From Paraburkholderia rhizosphaerae (GTDB taxonomy: Bacteria > Pseudomonadota > Gammaproteobacteria > Burkholderiales > Burkholderiaceae), in the NCBI RefSeq assembly GCF_004366595.1, contig NZ_SORE01000016.1, positions 1 to 64,000 on the forward strand: 64,000 nucleotides of DNA, in the 5' to 3' direction. Position 1 is the stretch's first letter, and each line of letters starts with the position of its first letter. A program made the translations under genes and the position numbers. This document shows, one piece after another, positions 53,034 through 62,151 of the stretch. The notes under the pieces were generated by a model. The model had not been told where the DNA came from and did no database searches. It saw only the letters and a program-made list of their open reading frames with translations.

Positions 53034-53219
53034 ATGTATCAGTCGGACATTACGCAGTTCCTGAATCAGCTGAAAGCGCAGAAGCCGCAACTCGAAGAAG
53101 AACAGCGCCGCGGCCGCTCGCTGCTGTGGGACAAGCAGCCTATCGATCTTGAAGAACGCGCGGACCAGCAATCGTCGCGCGTCAAGCAAACGTCGTACGT
53201 CTACTACCAGAACTTCTGA
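53034..53219 (+). CDS. DUF3460-family small protein (61 aa)
   Basis: The product MYQSDITQFLNQLKAQKPQL and onward is 61 residues, charged and soluble, ending VKQTSYVYYQNF. It matches the DUF3460 group of short beta-proteobacterial proteins usually encoded just before scpA. The function is unknown. It ends two bases before scpA, so the two are co-translated, and it has a good promoter upstream. Confidence 0.88.
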   Translation: MYQSDITQFLNQLKAQKPQLEEEQRRGRSLLWDKQPIDLEERADQQSSRVKQTSYVYYQNF

Positions 53220-53221
53220 AC

Positions 53222-54145
53222 GTGTCTTCTGCCGACGAGGCCCGCGCCGCGCAGGTTCCGGCCATGCATGGCCCCGTTCAGGGCCCCGCGCATGTGACGG
53301 AATCAGCGCCCGCGAACGCCGCGCTCACTGCGCCCGCGACAGATTCGACGCCCGACACCGTGGACGGCATCGCTTTCGCACGCCTGTACGGCGAACCGCT
53401 TTTCAAGCTTCCGCAGGATCTGTATATCCCGCCGGACGCGCTTGAAGTTTTTCTCGAGACCTTCGAAGGTCCGCTGGATCTGCTGTTGTATCTGATCCGC
53501 AAGCAGAACTTCAACGTGCTCGACATTCCGATGGCCGACGTGACCGCGCAGTACCTGGGCTACGTCGAGCAGCTGCGCAAAACGAACCTCGAACTTGCGT
53601 CCGAATATCTGCTGATGGCGGCGATGCTAATCGAGATCAAATCGCGGATGCTGCTACCGGTGAAAAAGGCCGACACCGGCGAAGAAGCGGAAGACCCGCG
53701 CGCGGAACTGGTCCGGCGCCTGCTCGAGTACGAGCAGATGAAACTCGCGGCGCAGCGGCTCGACCATCTGCCGCAACTGGGCCGCGACTTCCTGCGCGCC
53801 GAGGTATACATCGAGCAGAGCATCACGCCGCGCTTTCCGGACGTCAATACCGACGATCTGCGCGCCGCATGGGCCGATGTGATCAAGCGTGCGAAACTGG
53901 TGCAGCATCACCGCATTTCCCGCGAGGAACTGTCGGTACGCGAACATATGAGCGTGATCCTGCGCAGGCTGCAGAATGCGCGCTTCATGGAGTTTTCGGA
54001 ATTGTTCGATGTGTCGCGCGGCGTGCCGGTGGTCGTCGTGAACTTTATCGCGATGCTCGAGCTGTCGCGCGAGTCGCTGATCGAAATCACGCAGGCCGAA
54101 CCGTTCGCACCCATTTACGTGCGGCTTGCCTACCTGCCCGCCTGA
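53222..54145 (+). CDS. scpA: Segregation and condensation protein A
   Basis: The 307-residue kleisin has a variable, Ala-rich N-terminal 60 residues and then the ScpA core: VFLETFEGPLDLLLYLIRKQ, NVLDIPMADVTAQYL, ASEYLLMAAMLIEIKSRMLLP, and the C-terminal winged helix. It bridges SMC heads with ScpB to organise the chromosome. The start is GTG 53222, two bases after the DUF3460 stop. ScpB is not encoded in the window. panC follows after 250 bp. Confidence 0.93.
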   Translation: MSSADEARAAQVPAMHGPVQGPAHVTESAPANAALTAPATDSTPDTVDGIAFARLYGEPLFKLPQDLYIPPDALEVFLETFEGPLDLLLYLIRKQNFNVLDIPMADVTAQYLGYVEQLRKTNLELASEYLLMAAMLIEIKSRMLLPVKKADTGEEAEDPRAELVRRLLEYEQMKLAAQRLDHLPQLGRDFLRAEVYIEQSITPRFPDVNTDDLRAAWADVIKRAKLVQHHRISREELSVREHMSVILRRLQNARFMEFSELFDVSRGVPVVVVNFIAMLELSRESLIEITQAEPFAPIYVRLAYLPA

Positions 54146-54395
54146 TCGTACGGCGCGGCCGTGCCTCCGGATGGTGCGCGGCGCGTCCAAATCCTCTACA
54201 ATCCGCCGCTTTGGACCCCGCTTTACGGCCTCGCTTTGCAAGCTTGCATCGCAGACCGTCAGGCGCCGATTCCGGGCAACAACCGTACCACGCACCACGC
54301 ATCGGGCCGGCGCTTATGTTTCGTCGGTTTTTCGTCGCTCATTTTTGTCGCGTACGCGTCGCCGCACCGCCCCGCGTGAGGACAACCATCCAACC

Positions 54396-55229
54396 ATGAA
54401 AGTCATCAGCTCGATCCAGGAATTGCGCGACCAGTTGCGCGGCCAGAACCGCACCGCGTTCGTGCCGACCATGGGCAACCTGCACGAAGGCCATCTGTCG
54501 CTGATGCGCCTCGCGCGCCAGCACGGCGATCCGGTGGTCGCGAGCATCTTCGTCAACCGTCTGCAGTTCGGACCGAACGAAGACTTCGACAAATACCCGC
54601 GCACGCTCGAAGCCGATATCGAAAAGCTGCAAAAGGAAAACGTCTACGTGCTGTTCGCGCCGACCGAGCGCGACATGTACCCGCAGCCTCAGGAATACCG
54701 CGTGCATCCGCCGCATGATCTCGGCGATATTCTCGAAGGCGAGTTCCGGCCCGGCTTTTTTACCGGCGTCTGCACGGTCGTGATGAAGCTGATGTCGTGT
54801 GTGCAGCCGCGCGTCGCGGTGTTCGGCAAAAAGGATTACCAGCAGTTAATGATCGTGCGCGCGATGACCGAACAGTTCGCGCTGCCAACCGACATCATCG
54901 CCGCGGAAACCGTGCGCGACACCGACGGGCTCGCGCTCAGTTCGCGCAACCGCTATCTGCAAGCGGCCGAGCGCGCCGAGGCGCCGCGCCTTGCGGCGAC
55001 ACTCAATGGCATTCGCGATGCGGTACACGCGGGCCGGCGCGATTTCGCGGCGCTCGAGCGCGACGCGATGGCGGAGCTCGCCGCGCGCGGCTGGAAGCCG
55101 GACTACATCGCGATCCGCAAGCGCGCAAATCTGCTGCCGCCAACCGCAAACGACACAGATACGCCGCTCGTCGTGCTCGCCGCCGCGAAGATCGGCGCGA
55201 CGCGCCTGATCGACAATCTGGAAATCTGA
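54396..55229 (+). CDS. panC: Pantothenate synthetase
   Basis: The 277-residue enzyme joins pantoate and beta-alanine with ATP. Motifs are the HIGH-like PTMGNLHEGHLSLM, IFVNRLQFGPNEDFDKYPR, VFGKKDYQQLMIVR and SSRNRYL. I used ATG 54396 (MKVISSIQELRDQLR); the in-frame extension upstream has no homology. panD, which makes beta-alanine, follows 39 bp later, so both enzymes of this branch are made together. A TACAAT hexamer at 54197-54202 could be its -10 element, without a clear -35. Confidence 0.96.
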   Translation: MKVISSIQELRDQLRGQNRTAFVPTMGNLHEGHLSLMRLARQHGDPVVASIFVNRLQFGPNEDFDKYPRTLEADIEKLQKENVYVLFAPTERDMYPQPQEYRVHPPHDLGDILEGEFRPGFFTGVCTVVMKLMSCVQPRVAVFGKKDYQQLMIVRAMTEQFALPTDIIAAETVRDTDGLALSSRNRYLQAAERAEAPRLAATLNGIRDAVHAGRRDFAALERDAMAELAARGWKPDYIAIRKRANLLPPTANDTDTPLVVLAAAKIGATRLIDNLEI

Positions 55230-55268
55230 GGCGCGCCGGCTGCAACGGCCGCGCGCAAGGGAATTGCC

Positions 55269-55655
55269 ATGCAACGCCATATGCTGAAATCGAAGATCCA
55301 TCGCGCGGCGGTGACGCACTGCGAATTGCACTACGAAGGATCGTGCGCGATCGATGAGAACCTGCTCGAAGCGGCAAATATTGTCGAAAACGAGCGGATC
55401 GACATCTGGAACATCAATAACGGCGAGCGCTTTTCGACCTATGCGATCAAGGGCGAGCGCGGCAGCGGGATGATTTCGCTGAACGGTTCGGCCGCGCGGC
55501 GCGCGCAGCTCGGCGACCTGGTGATTATCGCGGCCTTCGCGATGATCGACGAAGCGGAGTTGCAGGCGGGCTGGAAGCCTGATCTGGTGTTCGTCGACGA
55601 GCAGAACCGGATCAAGGGCAACCGCGATCACGTGCCGACGCAAACCTGGACCTGA
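55269..55655 (+). CDS. panD: Aspartate 1-decarboxylase
   Basis: The 128-residue pyruvoyl enzyme makes beta-alanine from aspartate. The proenzyme self-cleaves between Gly24 and Ser25 in HYEGSCAID, the new N-terminal Ser becoming the pyruvoyl group. IHRAAVTHCELHY and NGERFSTYAIKGERGSG are also conserved. It follows panC in the same operon. The activator PanZ found in enterobacteria is not seen here. Confidence 0.95.
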   Translation: MQRHMLKSKIHRAAVTHCELHYEGSCAIDENLLEAANIVENERIDIWNINNGERFSTYAIKGERGSGMISLNGSAARRAQLGDLVIIAAFAMIDEAELQAGWKPDLVFVDEQNRIKGNRDHVPTQTWT

Positions 55656-55755
55656 CCGGCGGCACGCGTTGCCACGGTGACGGTGGGACGCTCAGCGCGT
55701 CGAGTGATCACGCGCGGCATGGCGGCGCGGCACCGCGCAGGCCTTCTCCGACACC

Positions 55756-56388
55756 TTACGCGCCGCTGCCGTTGGTCCACTTGAGGATCGGCTCCCACTG
55801 GTCCAGATCCTTCTCCACGCGGCTTTTCGCAACGTCCCACAGCGTGAGGCCGTGCGCGGCGAGCTGCACGTAGTTCTGCGTATCGCGCAGGAAGCCGAGC
55901 ACCGGCAGGTTCAAGCCCTCGACAAAACGATGCAGCTGGTCCGCGGATCGGGTCCGCGCGTCGACCCGCATCCCGACCACGCCGATTTCGATCGCGCCTT
56001 TCCTGACAGCCTTTTCCTTCGCAAGGCGCTCGAGAAATTCCTGCGTCGCGAGAATATCGAAGATCGACGGCTGTAGAGGCACGATCACCTTATCGGCAAG
56101 TCCCAGCGCAACGTTCAGCCGGTTGCCGTGTAGCCCGGCCGGCGTGTCGATGACCGCGCGCTCGAGGCCTTTCGGTGGCTTGAGGGGCGTATCCGGGTCG
56201 ACCTCCCATGTCTCGATCGCCGGCAGGCCGCTCGGACGCAGATCGAGCCACGCGTGCGCGGACTGCTGCCGGTCGAGGTCGGCGAGCGCGACCCACTCGC
56301 CCTCGGCCGCGAAATAGCCCGCCAGGTTGGTGGAGAGCGTGCTTTTGCCCACGCCACCCTTAGGATTCGCCACCACGATGACCGTCAT
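55756..56388 (-). CDS. Orphan ParA-family P-loop ATPase
   Basis: The 210-residue protein has the deviant Walker A KGGVGKST, the switch-like ALADLDRQQSAHAWLDLRP and DTPAGLHGN motifs, and ends LDQWEPILKWTNGSGA. It is shorter than chromosomal ParA (about 255) and has no partner ParB or parS in view, so it resembles the orphan MipZ/ParC/PpfA-like positioning ATPases. Its cargo is unknown. CGGGAGAA precedes ATG 56388. It is convergent with panD. Confidence 0.87.
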   Translation of the reverse strand: MTVIVVANPKGGVGKSTLSTNLAGYFAAEGEWVALADLDRQQSAHAWLDLRPSGLPAIETWEVDPDTPLKPPKGLERAVIDTPAGLHGNRLNVALGLADKVIVPLQPSIFDILATQEFLERLAKEKAVRKGAIEIGVVGMRVDARTRSADQLHRFVEGLNLPVLGFLRDTQNYVQLAAHGLTLWDVAKSRVEKDLDQWEPILKWTNGSGA

Positions 56389-56575
56389 GAATTCTCCCGG
56401 GAAGAACGCCTGCTAGTTGTCAAATTATCTCAAATGGCCCCGCCGATGGGACGCGATAGCCCTACTGGGCGCCTCCCCGGCCGCACAGGCGTTGATAATA
56501 TCGGCAAATCCGGCCGTCTCAAAAGCCCCGGCAGGCGATTTGGACAGACCCTTTCCCTTTTTCGGGAGCCGTACG

Positions 56576-56995
56576 ATGGGCAAACTGCGTACTGAGCGCG
56601 ATCTCGAATGGCTGCGCGCGCTGCAACCCGGCACGCTGCCGGACCTGATCGGCTTCCGCGCGACCGCGCTCGACGAAGGCATGCTGAGCGGCGAATTGAC
56701 GGTGCGGCCCGAGTTGCTCGCGCCGAACGGGTTTCTGCACGCGGCGACGGTCATCGGCCTGGCCGATACCGCGTGCGGCTATGCGTGCCTCGCTCACTTG
56801 CCGCCGACCGCGCAAAGCTTTACGACTATCGAACTGAAGAGCAATTTTCTCGGCACCGCGACCGACGGGACGATCCGCGCGGTCGCGCAAAGCGCGCATC
56901 TGGGCCGCACCACGCAGGTGTGGGATGCAACCGTTTACGCGCCGGGTGGCAAGGTCATCGCGCTATTCCGGTGTACGCAGATGGTGCTGTATTGA
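56576..56995 (+). CDS. PaaI-type hotdog-fold thioesterase
   Basis: The 139-residue protein has the hotdog-fold pattern of PaaI-like acyl-CoA thioesterases: LLAPNGFLHAATVIGLADTACGYA holds the catalytic Asn/His region and Asp, followed by TTIELKSNFLGTA and a C-terminal RCTQMVLY strand. It hydrolyses aryl- or acyl-CoA esters; the substrate here is unknown. GGGAG seven bases before ATG 56576 decides the start. It is divergent from the ParA gene. Confidence 0.88.
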   Translation: MGKLRTERDLEWLRALQPGTLPDLIGFRATALDEGMLSGELTVRPELLAPNGFLHAATVIGLADTACGYACLAHLPPTAQSFTTIELKSNFLGTATDGTIRAVAQSAHLGRTTQVWDATVYAPGGKVIALFRCTQMVLY

Positions 56996-57182
56996 CAACT
57001 CACCGCTGGTGGCGGCCGACGGCTGCACGAACGAAGCCGCGGCTCGCCCCACGGCAGGCGGAGCCCGCGCCTCCCCCCTGCAGCGCGTCTGCAAGTCCGC
57101 GACTTCACGAACCGCGGCTGCGGGCGCAGGCACCAAGCCGGGCCTTTCCGCGGGCGCCGGACGATCAGATCAGACCGCGACC

Positions 57183-57626
57183 TCAGGCGCCGGTACTCCT
57201 TGCCATCTGCGACACCGGTGCGCGGCCGACGGCGAATGCGCCGTTGCCCAGCAGCGACTGCACGACCAGCGCGACCGCCCAGAACGCCGGATACTCCCAC
57301 CCGCCGTTCGGCGACGCGAATCCCCAGCCATTGTGGACATGCACCGACAGCGCGCCGAGCATGAACGGCAGCAGCACAAGCGCGACCCAGCGCACCTGAA
57401 TTCCGAGCAGCAGCGCGACACCGCCGAACAGTTCGACGAATGTCGTCAGATACGCGAGCCAGCCAGGGAAGCCGACCGACACGAAGAATTGCGCGGCGCC
57501 CGGCAACGTGAACACGAAGATCTTCTGCAGGCTATGCGCGAGATACAGCACGCCTAGCGTGACGCGCAGCAGCAATGCGGCGAAGTCCGCGTTCGCGGTC
57601 TGAGCGGCGACGGATTGACGGTTCAT
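57183..57626 (-). CDS. DoxX-family membrane protein
   Basis: The 147-residue protein has four membrane helices and the DoxX signatures ALLLRVTLGVLYLAHSLQKIF, FPGWLAYLTTFVELFGGVALLLG and the C-terminal GWEYPAFWAVALVVQSLLG. The family includes thiosulfate:quinone oxidoreductase subunits and MbcS-like redox membrane proteins, but many members are uncharacterised. AGAGGG lies nine bases before ATG 57626. It is convergent with the thioesterase gene. Confidence 0.87.
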   Translation of the reverse strand: MNRQSVAAQTANADFAALLLRVTLGVLYLAHSLQKIFVFTLPGAAQFFVSVGFPGWLAYLTTFVELFGGVALLLGIQVRWVALVLLPFMLGALSVHVHNGWGFASPNGGWEYPAFWAVALVVQSLLGNGAFAVGRAPVSQMARSTGA

Positions 57627-57835
57627 GGCGGTTTCCCTCTTTGAAGTTGAAAGATGGACGACGCCCCGTGCGTCATCGCTGGAAACCGACTGTATTCGAA
57701 CTGAATCGCACGAAAAATTGCGTCCAACGCTTAGATTATTTCCAACCAGGAATGAATCGGCGACTGATCACCGGCTGGCTGGAGTGGGTTTTGGCGTCGG
57801 ATCCGCATCGCTCGCGGTGCTCAGCGCAACTCCGC

Positions 57836-59440
57836 TCAGCCCATCGCCCCGAACAGCTTGGACAAATCGAGATGCGCGGCGAGCGTGTCCGCGAGCCGAT
57901 CGAGCGACGCTTCGCGCAGCGCGGGGTAATCGAGCGGCGGCGCGTCGGCAAGCCCCGCCCATTTCAGCAGCGCCGCACACGCGGCCGGCGTGTCGAACAA
58001 GCCATGCACGTAGGTCGCGAGAATCTGCCCGTCCGCTGACATTGCGCCGTCGGGGCGCGTGTCGCCGTCCGGCGTGTCAAGCCGCACCGCCGGCGACGCC
58101 AGCGCCGCACCGTCGGTCTCGCCCATATGAATTTCGTAGCCGGCCAATGCCGGCGCGCCCGACAGCGCGAGCCGGCCGGTCACGTTCTTCAGCGTTTTCT
58201 CGCGCGTGAGGGTCGTCGACAAATCGAGCCAGCCAAGGCCCGCCATGCTGCCGGGCGCGCCTTCGACGCCATGCGGGTCCGCGACCTCGCGGCCGAGCAT
58301 CTGCATCCCGCCGCACACGCCGATCACGCGGCCGCCGTAGCGCAGATGCCGCTGCAGCACCGCATCCCACCCCTGCGCGCGCAGGAACGCGAGGTCGCCG
58401 CGTACGTTCTTCGAGCCCGGCAGGATGATCAGATCCGCGACAGGCGGCCGCGCGCCGGCTTTGACATAGTGGAAGTCGACTTGCGGATGCGCGCGCAGCG
58501 CGTCGAAATCGGTGTGATTGCTGATGTGCGGCAGCGCCGGCACGACCACGCGCAGGACCTGATCCGACGATGCATCGGCGCCGCGCGCATCGCCCGCGTC
58601 AGCCGCCGCGGCGCGCAATTCGCGCGGCAACATGTCTTCCGCGTCGAGCGTCAAGCCGTGCAGATACGGCACGACGCCGAGCACCGGTTTGCCGGTGCGC
58701 GCTTCGAGCCAGTCGAGTCCCGGTTTCAGCAACCCCGGATCGCCGCGAAACCGGTTGATGATGAAGCCGCGCACCCGCGCCTGCTCGCTCGCGGAAAGAC
58801 ACGCGAGCGTGCCGGTCAGATGCGCGAACACGCCGCCGCGATCGATATCGGCGACCAGCACGACCGGGCAGTCGACGGCTTCCGCGAAGCCCATGTTCGC
58901 GATGTCGCGTTCACGCAGGTTCACTTCGGCCGGGCTGCCCGCGCCTTCGACGAAAATCGTGTCGTACGACGCCTTCAGCCGCGCATACGACTCGAGCACC
59001 GCTTCGAACGCGACCGGCTTGTAGTCGTGATATGCGCGTGCGTCGAGGTTCATCCGCGCCTTGCCGTGGATGATCACCTGCGCGCCGCGGTCGCTGGTCG
59101 GCTTGAGCAGCACCGGGTTCAGATCCGTATGCGCGTCGATGCCGGCCGCGATCGCCTGCAATGCCTGCGCGCGGCCGATCTCGCCGCCATCGACCGTCAC
59201 CGCGCTATTGAGCGCCATATTCTGCGGTTTAAAAGGCGCAACCCGCACGCCGGCGCGGCGCGCGAGCCGGCACAGGCCCGCGACGAGCGTGCTCTTGCCC
59301 GCATCCGATGTGGTGCCCTGGATCATCAGCGTGCCGCGCGGCACGGCAAGCGCGCCGGATTGGACCGGGGGCTGAGACTCGGACTGAGCCACCGACTGAA
59401 CCTCGGGCCGAACGGATGAAGAAGAAGTGATTGCAGTCAC
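57836..59440 (-). CDS. cobQ: Cobyric acid synthase
   Basis: The 534-residue enzyme amidates four side chains of adenosylcobyrinic diamide. The N-terminal dethiobiotin-synthetase-like domain has MIQGTTSDAGKSTLV, NMALNSAVTVDGGEIGRAQ and VEGAGSPAEVNL. The C-terminal glutamine amidotransferase has the nucleophile Cys in VIGVCGGMQMLG and the His in YVHGLFD. The start is GTG 59440. It is divergent from cobU by 84 bp and starts the late cobalamin cluster. Confidence 0.95.
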   Translation of the reverse strand: MTAITSSSSVRPEVQSVAQSESQPPVQSGALAVPRGTLMIQGTTSDAGKSTLVAGLCRLARRAGVRVAPFKPQNMALNSAVTVDGGEIGRAQALQAIAAGIDAHTDLNPVLLKPTSDRGAQVIIHGKARMNLDARAYHDYKPVAFEAVLESYARLKASYDTIFVEGAGSPAEVNLRERDIANMGFAEAVDCPVVLVADIDRGGVFAHLTGTLACLSASEQARVRGFIINRFRGDPGLLKPGLDWLEARTGKPVLGVVPYLHGLTLDAEDMLPRELRAAAADAGDARGADASSDQVLRVVVPALPHISNHTDFDALRAHPQVDFHYVKAGARPPVADLIILPGSKNVRGDLAFLRAQGWDAVLQRHLRYGGRVIGVCGGMQMLGREVADPHGVEGAPGSMAGLGWLDLSTTLTREKTLKNVTGRLALSGAPALAGYEIHMGETDGAALASPAVRLDTPDGDTRPDGAMSADGQILATYVHGLFDTPAACAALLKWAGLADAPPLDYPALREASLDRLADTLAAHLDLSKLFGAMG

Positions 59441-59524
59441 GAAGCGACGGGCGCAACGTCAAGCGTCGCGCGCTAAAGGCGAAGCGAAGGCCGCATTATC
59501 CCATCGCGCCGGTACAATCACGCG

Positions 59525-60100
59525 ATGATTTCACCCGACGTCACCTTTATCGTCGGCGGTGCGCGCTCCGGCAAAAGCGCGCACGCCGAACGGCTGGCGA
59601 GCGACAGCGCCCGCCCCGTCACCTACATCGCGACCGCGCGCGTCGCCGATCACGAATTCGCCGCGCGGGTCGCGCTTCACCGCGCACGGCGGCCCGCGCA
59701 CTGGCGCGTGATCGAAGCGCCGGTCGATCTGGCCGGCACACTCGCGGCCGCGGATGCACCCGGCCACTGCATATTGATCGACTGCCTGACGCTGTGGCTC
59801 GCGAATCTGCTGTGCCCGCCCGACGATACCGCACCCACCGAAAGCTACCGACAGCATTTCGACGCATTCGATACGGCGCTGTCCGCCGCGGAAGCAAAAG
59901 TGATCGTCGTCAGCAATGAGATCGGCCTGGGCGTCGTGCCGCTCGGCGCCGCGACGCGCCTGTATGTCGATGAACTCGGCCGGCTCAACCAGCGCATCGC
60001 CGCGCGCGCGAATGCCGTGACGATGATGGTCGCGGGCCTGCCGCTCGTGCTGAAACCCGCCGCGCCAAACGCAGCGGCAACCAACGCGAGCGGCCGCTGA
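59525..60100 (+). CDS. cobU: Adenosylcobinamide kinase / guanylyltransferase
   Basis: The 191-residue bifunctional enzyme phosphorylates adenosylcobinamide and forms its GDP derivative. It has the P-loop VGGARSGKSAHAERLA, the HRARRPAHWRVIE segment with the His that takes the guanylyl group, and VVSNEIGLGVVPLG. It is followed two bases later by cbiB and then by cobD and btuF, forming a plus-strand corrinoid operon. Confidence 0.95.
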   Translation: MISPDVTFIVGGARSGKSAHAERLASDSARPVTYIATARVADHEFAARVALHRARRPAHWRVIEAPVDLAGTLAAADAPGHCILIDCLTLWLANLLCPPDDTAPTESYRQHFDAFDTALSAAEAKVIVVSNEIGLGVVPLGAATRLYVDELGRLNQRIAARANAVTMMVAGLPLVLKPAAPNAAATNASGR

Positions 60101-60102
60101 TC

Positions 60103-61038
60103 ATGCTGTCGATGCCCCTGATCGCTGCCTGCGCGACCGCCGGCATGGTTGTCGACCGCTGGTTCGGCGAGCCGCGCCGCCATCACCCGCTCGAAGCGTT
60201 CGGCCGCATCGCGATGCGGCTCGAGGCGCACTACAACACCGGCCGCCGCGGCCGGCCTGTCGGCCTGTTCGCATGGCTGCTCGCCGTCGTTCCGCCGGTC
60301 GCTGTGTCGTGGGTGCTGGTCGAGATTCTGCCGGTCACCCTCGCCTGCGTGCTGCACGTTGCGCTGTTGTGGTTCGCGCTCGGCGCGCGCAGCCTGCGCG
60401 AACATATCGCGCCGATTGCGCACGCGCTCGCGCGGCGCGATATCGATGAAGCGCGCGCGCTGACCGCGCGAATCGTCTCGCGCGAAACCGCGCATGCGGA
60501 CGAAGCGGCGCTGTCACGCGCGGCGGTCGAATCGGCGCTCGAAAACGGTAACGACGCGGTGTTCGGCGCGCTCTTCTGGTTCGTGCTGCTTGGCGGCCCG
60601 GGTGCGCTCGCGTTCCGGCTTGCGAACACGCTCGATGCGATGTGGGGCTACCGGACGCCGCGCTACCTACGCTTCGGCTGGGCCGCCGCGCGTATCGACG
60701 ACGTGCTTAACTGGGTGCCGGCGCGCCTGACCGCGACGAGCTACGCGCTGCTTGGCGACACGCGCACCGCGTGGCGCTGCTGGCGCGAGCAGGCGGCGCG
60801 TTGGGACAGTCCTAACGCCGGGCCGGTGATGGCCGCGGGCGCGGGTAGCCTGAATGTGCTGATCGGCGGGCCCGCGGTCTACAACGGCGAGATCGAGCGA
60901 CGGCCGACGCTGGGCGCGGGTCAGCCAGCCACCGCCGCGCATGTGAATGCGGCGCTCGCGCTGGTCGAACGCACCGGCATTCTGTGGCTCGCAGTGCTGA
61001 TCGTGCTCGCGCTGTTGAGCGTACCGCTCCAGGTATGA
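60103..61038 (+). CDS. cbiB: Adenosylcobinamide-phosphate synthase CbiB
   Basis: The 311-residue inner-membrane protein (several membrane helices) attaches aminopropanol phosphate to adenosylcobyric acid. Signatures are DRWFGEPRRHHPLEAFGR, RIVSRETAHADEAALSRAAVESALENGNDAV and NSPNAGPVMAAGAGSLNV-like DSPNAGPVMAAGAG. It starts two bases after the cobU stop and overlaps the shortest upstream option for cobD. The aminopropanol phosphate comes from CobD, encoded next. Confidence 0.94.
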   Translation: MLSMPLIAACATAGMVVDRWFGEPRRHHPLEAFGRIAMRLEAHYNTGRRGRPVGLFAWLLAVVPPVAVSWVLVEILPVTLACVLHVALLWFALGARSLREHIAPIAHALARRDIDEARALTARIVSRETAHADEAALSRAAVESALENGNDAVFGALFWFVLLGGPGALAFRLANTLDAMWGYRTPRYLRFGWAAARIDDVLNWVPARLTATSYALLGDTRTAWRCWREQAARWDSPNAGPVMAAGAGSLNVLIGGPAVYNGEIERRPTLGAGQPATAAHVNAALALVERTGILWLAVLIVLALLSVPLQV

Positions 61039-61094
61039 GATCCACGCATAAGCGCCGGAAAGCAACCCGGCCATCGACTACCTTGCATTCGCCC

Positions 61095-62147
61095 ATGACC
61101 GACACCCCTGCTCACCCGATCACGCACGGCGGCAATCTGCACGAAGCCGCGCGTCTGTATCGCATTGCGCATGACCAGTGGCTCGATCTGTCGACGGGCA
61201 TCAATCCGCACGGCTATCCGGTACCGCCAGTCCCGGCCGACGCATGGCGCTGCCTGCCCGACGACGGCGATGGTTTTGCCGCGCGGGCCGCGCGCTACTA
61301 CGGCGCGCCGGATGAGTCGCACGTGCTGCCGGTCGCGGGCAGTCAGGCGGCGATTCGCGCGCTGCCCGCGTTGCTGCCGCGCGCGACAGTTGGAATCGCA
61401 CCGCTCACGTACAGCGAATACGCGCCGGCGTTCGCGCGCGCCCGACACGAGGTCGTGCCGCTCGATGCGGCGCATGCGACGTTGCCCGAAACGATTACTC
61501 ATGCGGTGATCGTCAACCCGAACAATCCGACCGCTGACTACGCGAGTGCTGACACGCTGCTCGATTGGCATGCGCAGTTGTCGGCGCGCGGCGGTACGTT
61601 GATCGTCGATGAAGCGTTTGCAGATGCCATGTCGGCGTCTACGTCTACGTCTGCGTCGCTTGCATCATTTGTCGCGCGGCCGGGGCTGGTCGTGCTGCGT
61701 TCGCCAGGAAAATTCTTTGGTCTTGCTGGAGTGCGAGCGGGCTTCGTGCTCGCGCAACCTGCGCTGCTCAGCCCGCTGCGCGACACGCTCGGCGCATGGA
61801 CGGTCAGCGGTCCCGCGCGACACGCGGTGTCGGCGGCGTTTGCCGATACACAATGGCAACAGCAGATGCGCGCACGGCTTGCCAAAGAAGGCGAACGGCT
61901 TGCGACGTTGTTGCGCACGCAACGGTTCACCGCGCATGCCACGCCGCTGTTCGCGTGGACCGCCGATCCACGCGCACACGAGTTGCATCGCGCGCTCGCG
62001 GAGCGCGGCATCTGGACACGACTATTCGCGCAGCCGCAGCCCGCGAGCGTACGCTTCGGTCTGCCCGCATCGGAAGACGAATGGACGCGGCTGGAACTCG
62101 CGGTCGAAGAAAGTGTGGGCGCAATCGATGCGCATCGCGCACGTTAA
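61095..62147 (+). CDS. cobD: Threonine-phosphate decarboxylase CobD
   Basis: The 350-residue PLP enzyme makes aminopropanol phosphate from threonine phosphate for the cobalamin nucleotide loop. Signatures are ITHGGNLHEAARLY, LSTGINPHGYP, VNPNNPTADY, TLIVDEAFADA and the Schiff-base Lys in RSPGKFFGLAGVRAGF. I used ATG 61095 because homology begins at HGGN. An in-frame ATG at 61035, overlapping the cbiB stop as ATGA, would add 20 basic residues and is a real alternative. Confidence 0.9.
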   Translation: MTDTPAHPITHGGNLHEAARLYRIAHDQWLDLSTGINPHGYPVPPVPADAWRCLPDDGDGFAARAARYYGAPDESHVLPVAGSQAAIRALPALLPRATVGIAPLTYSEYAPAFARARHEVVPLDAAHATLPETITHAVIVNPNNPTADYASADTLLDWHAQLSARGGTLIVDEAFADAMSASTSTSASLASFVARPGLVVLRSPGKFFGLAGVRAGFVLAQPALLSPLRDTLGAWTVSGPARHAVSAAFADTQWQQQMRARLAKEGERLATLLRTQRFTAHATPLFAWTADPRAHELHRALAERGIWTRLFAQPQPASVRFGLPASEDEWTRLELAVEESVGAIDAHRAR

Positions 62148-62151
62148 GACC

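Noticed and set aside
59441..59524. Cobalamin riboswitch between cobQ and cobU
   Set aside because: The gap is only 84 bp and I could not recognise a B12 box, so there is no support.
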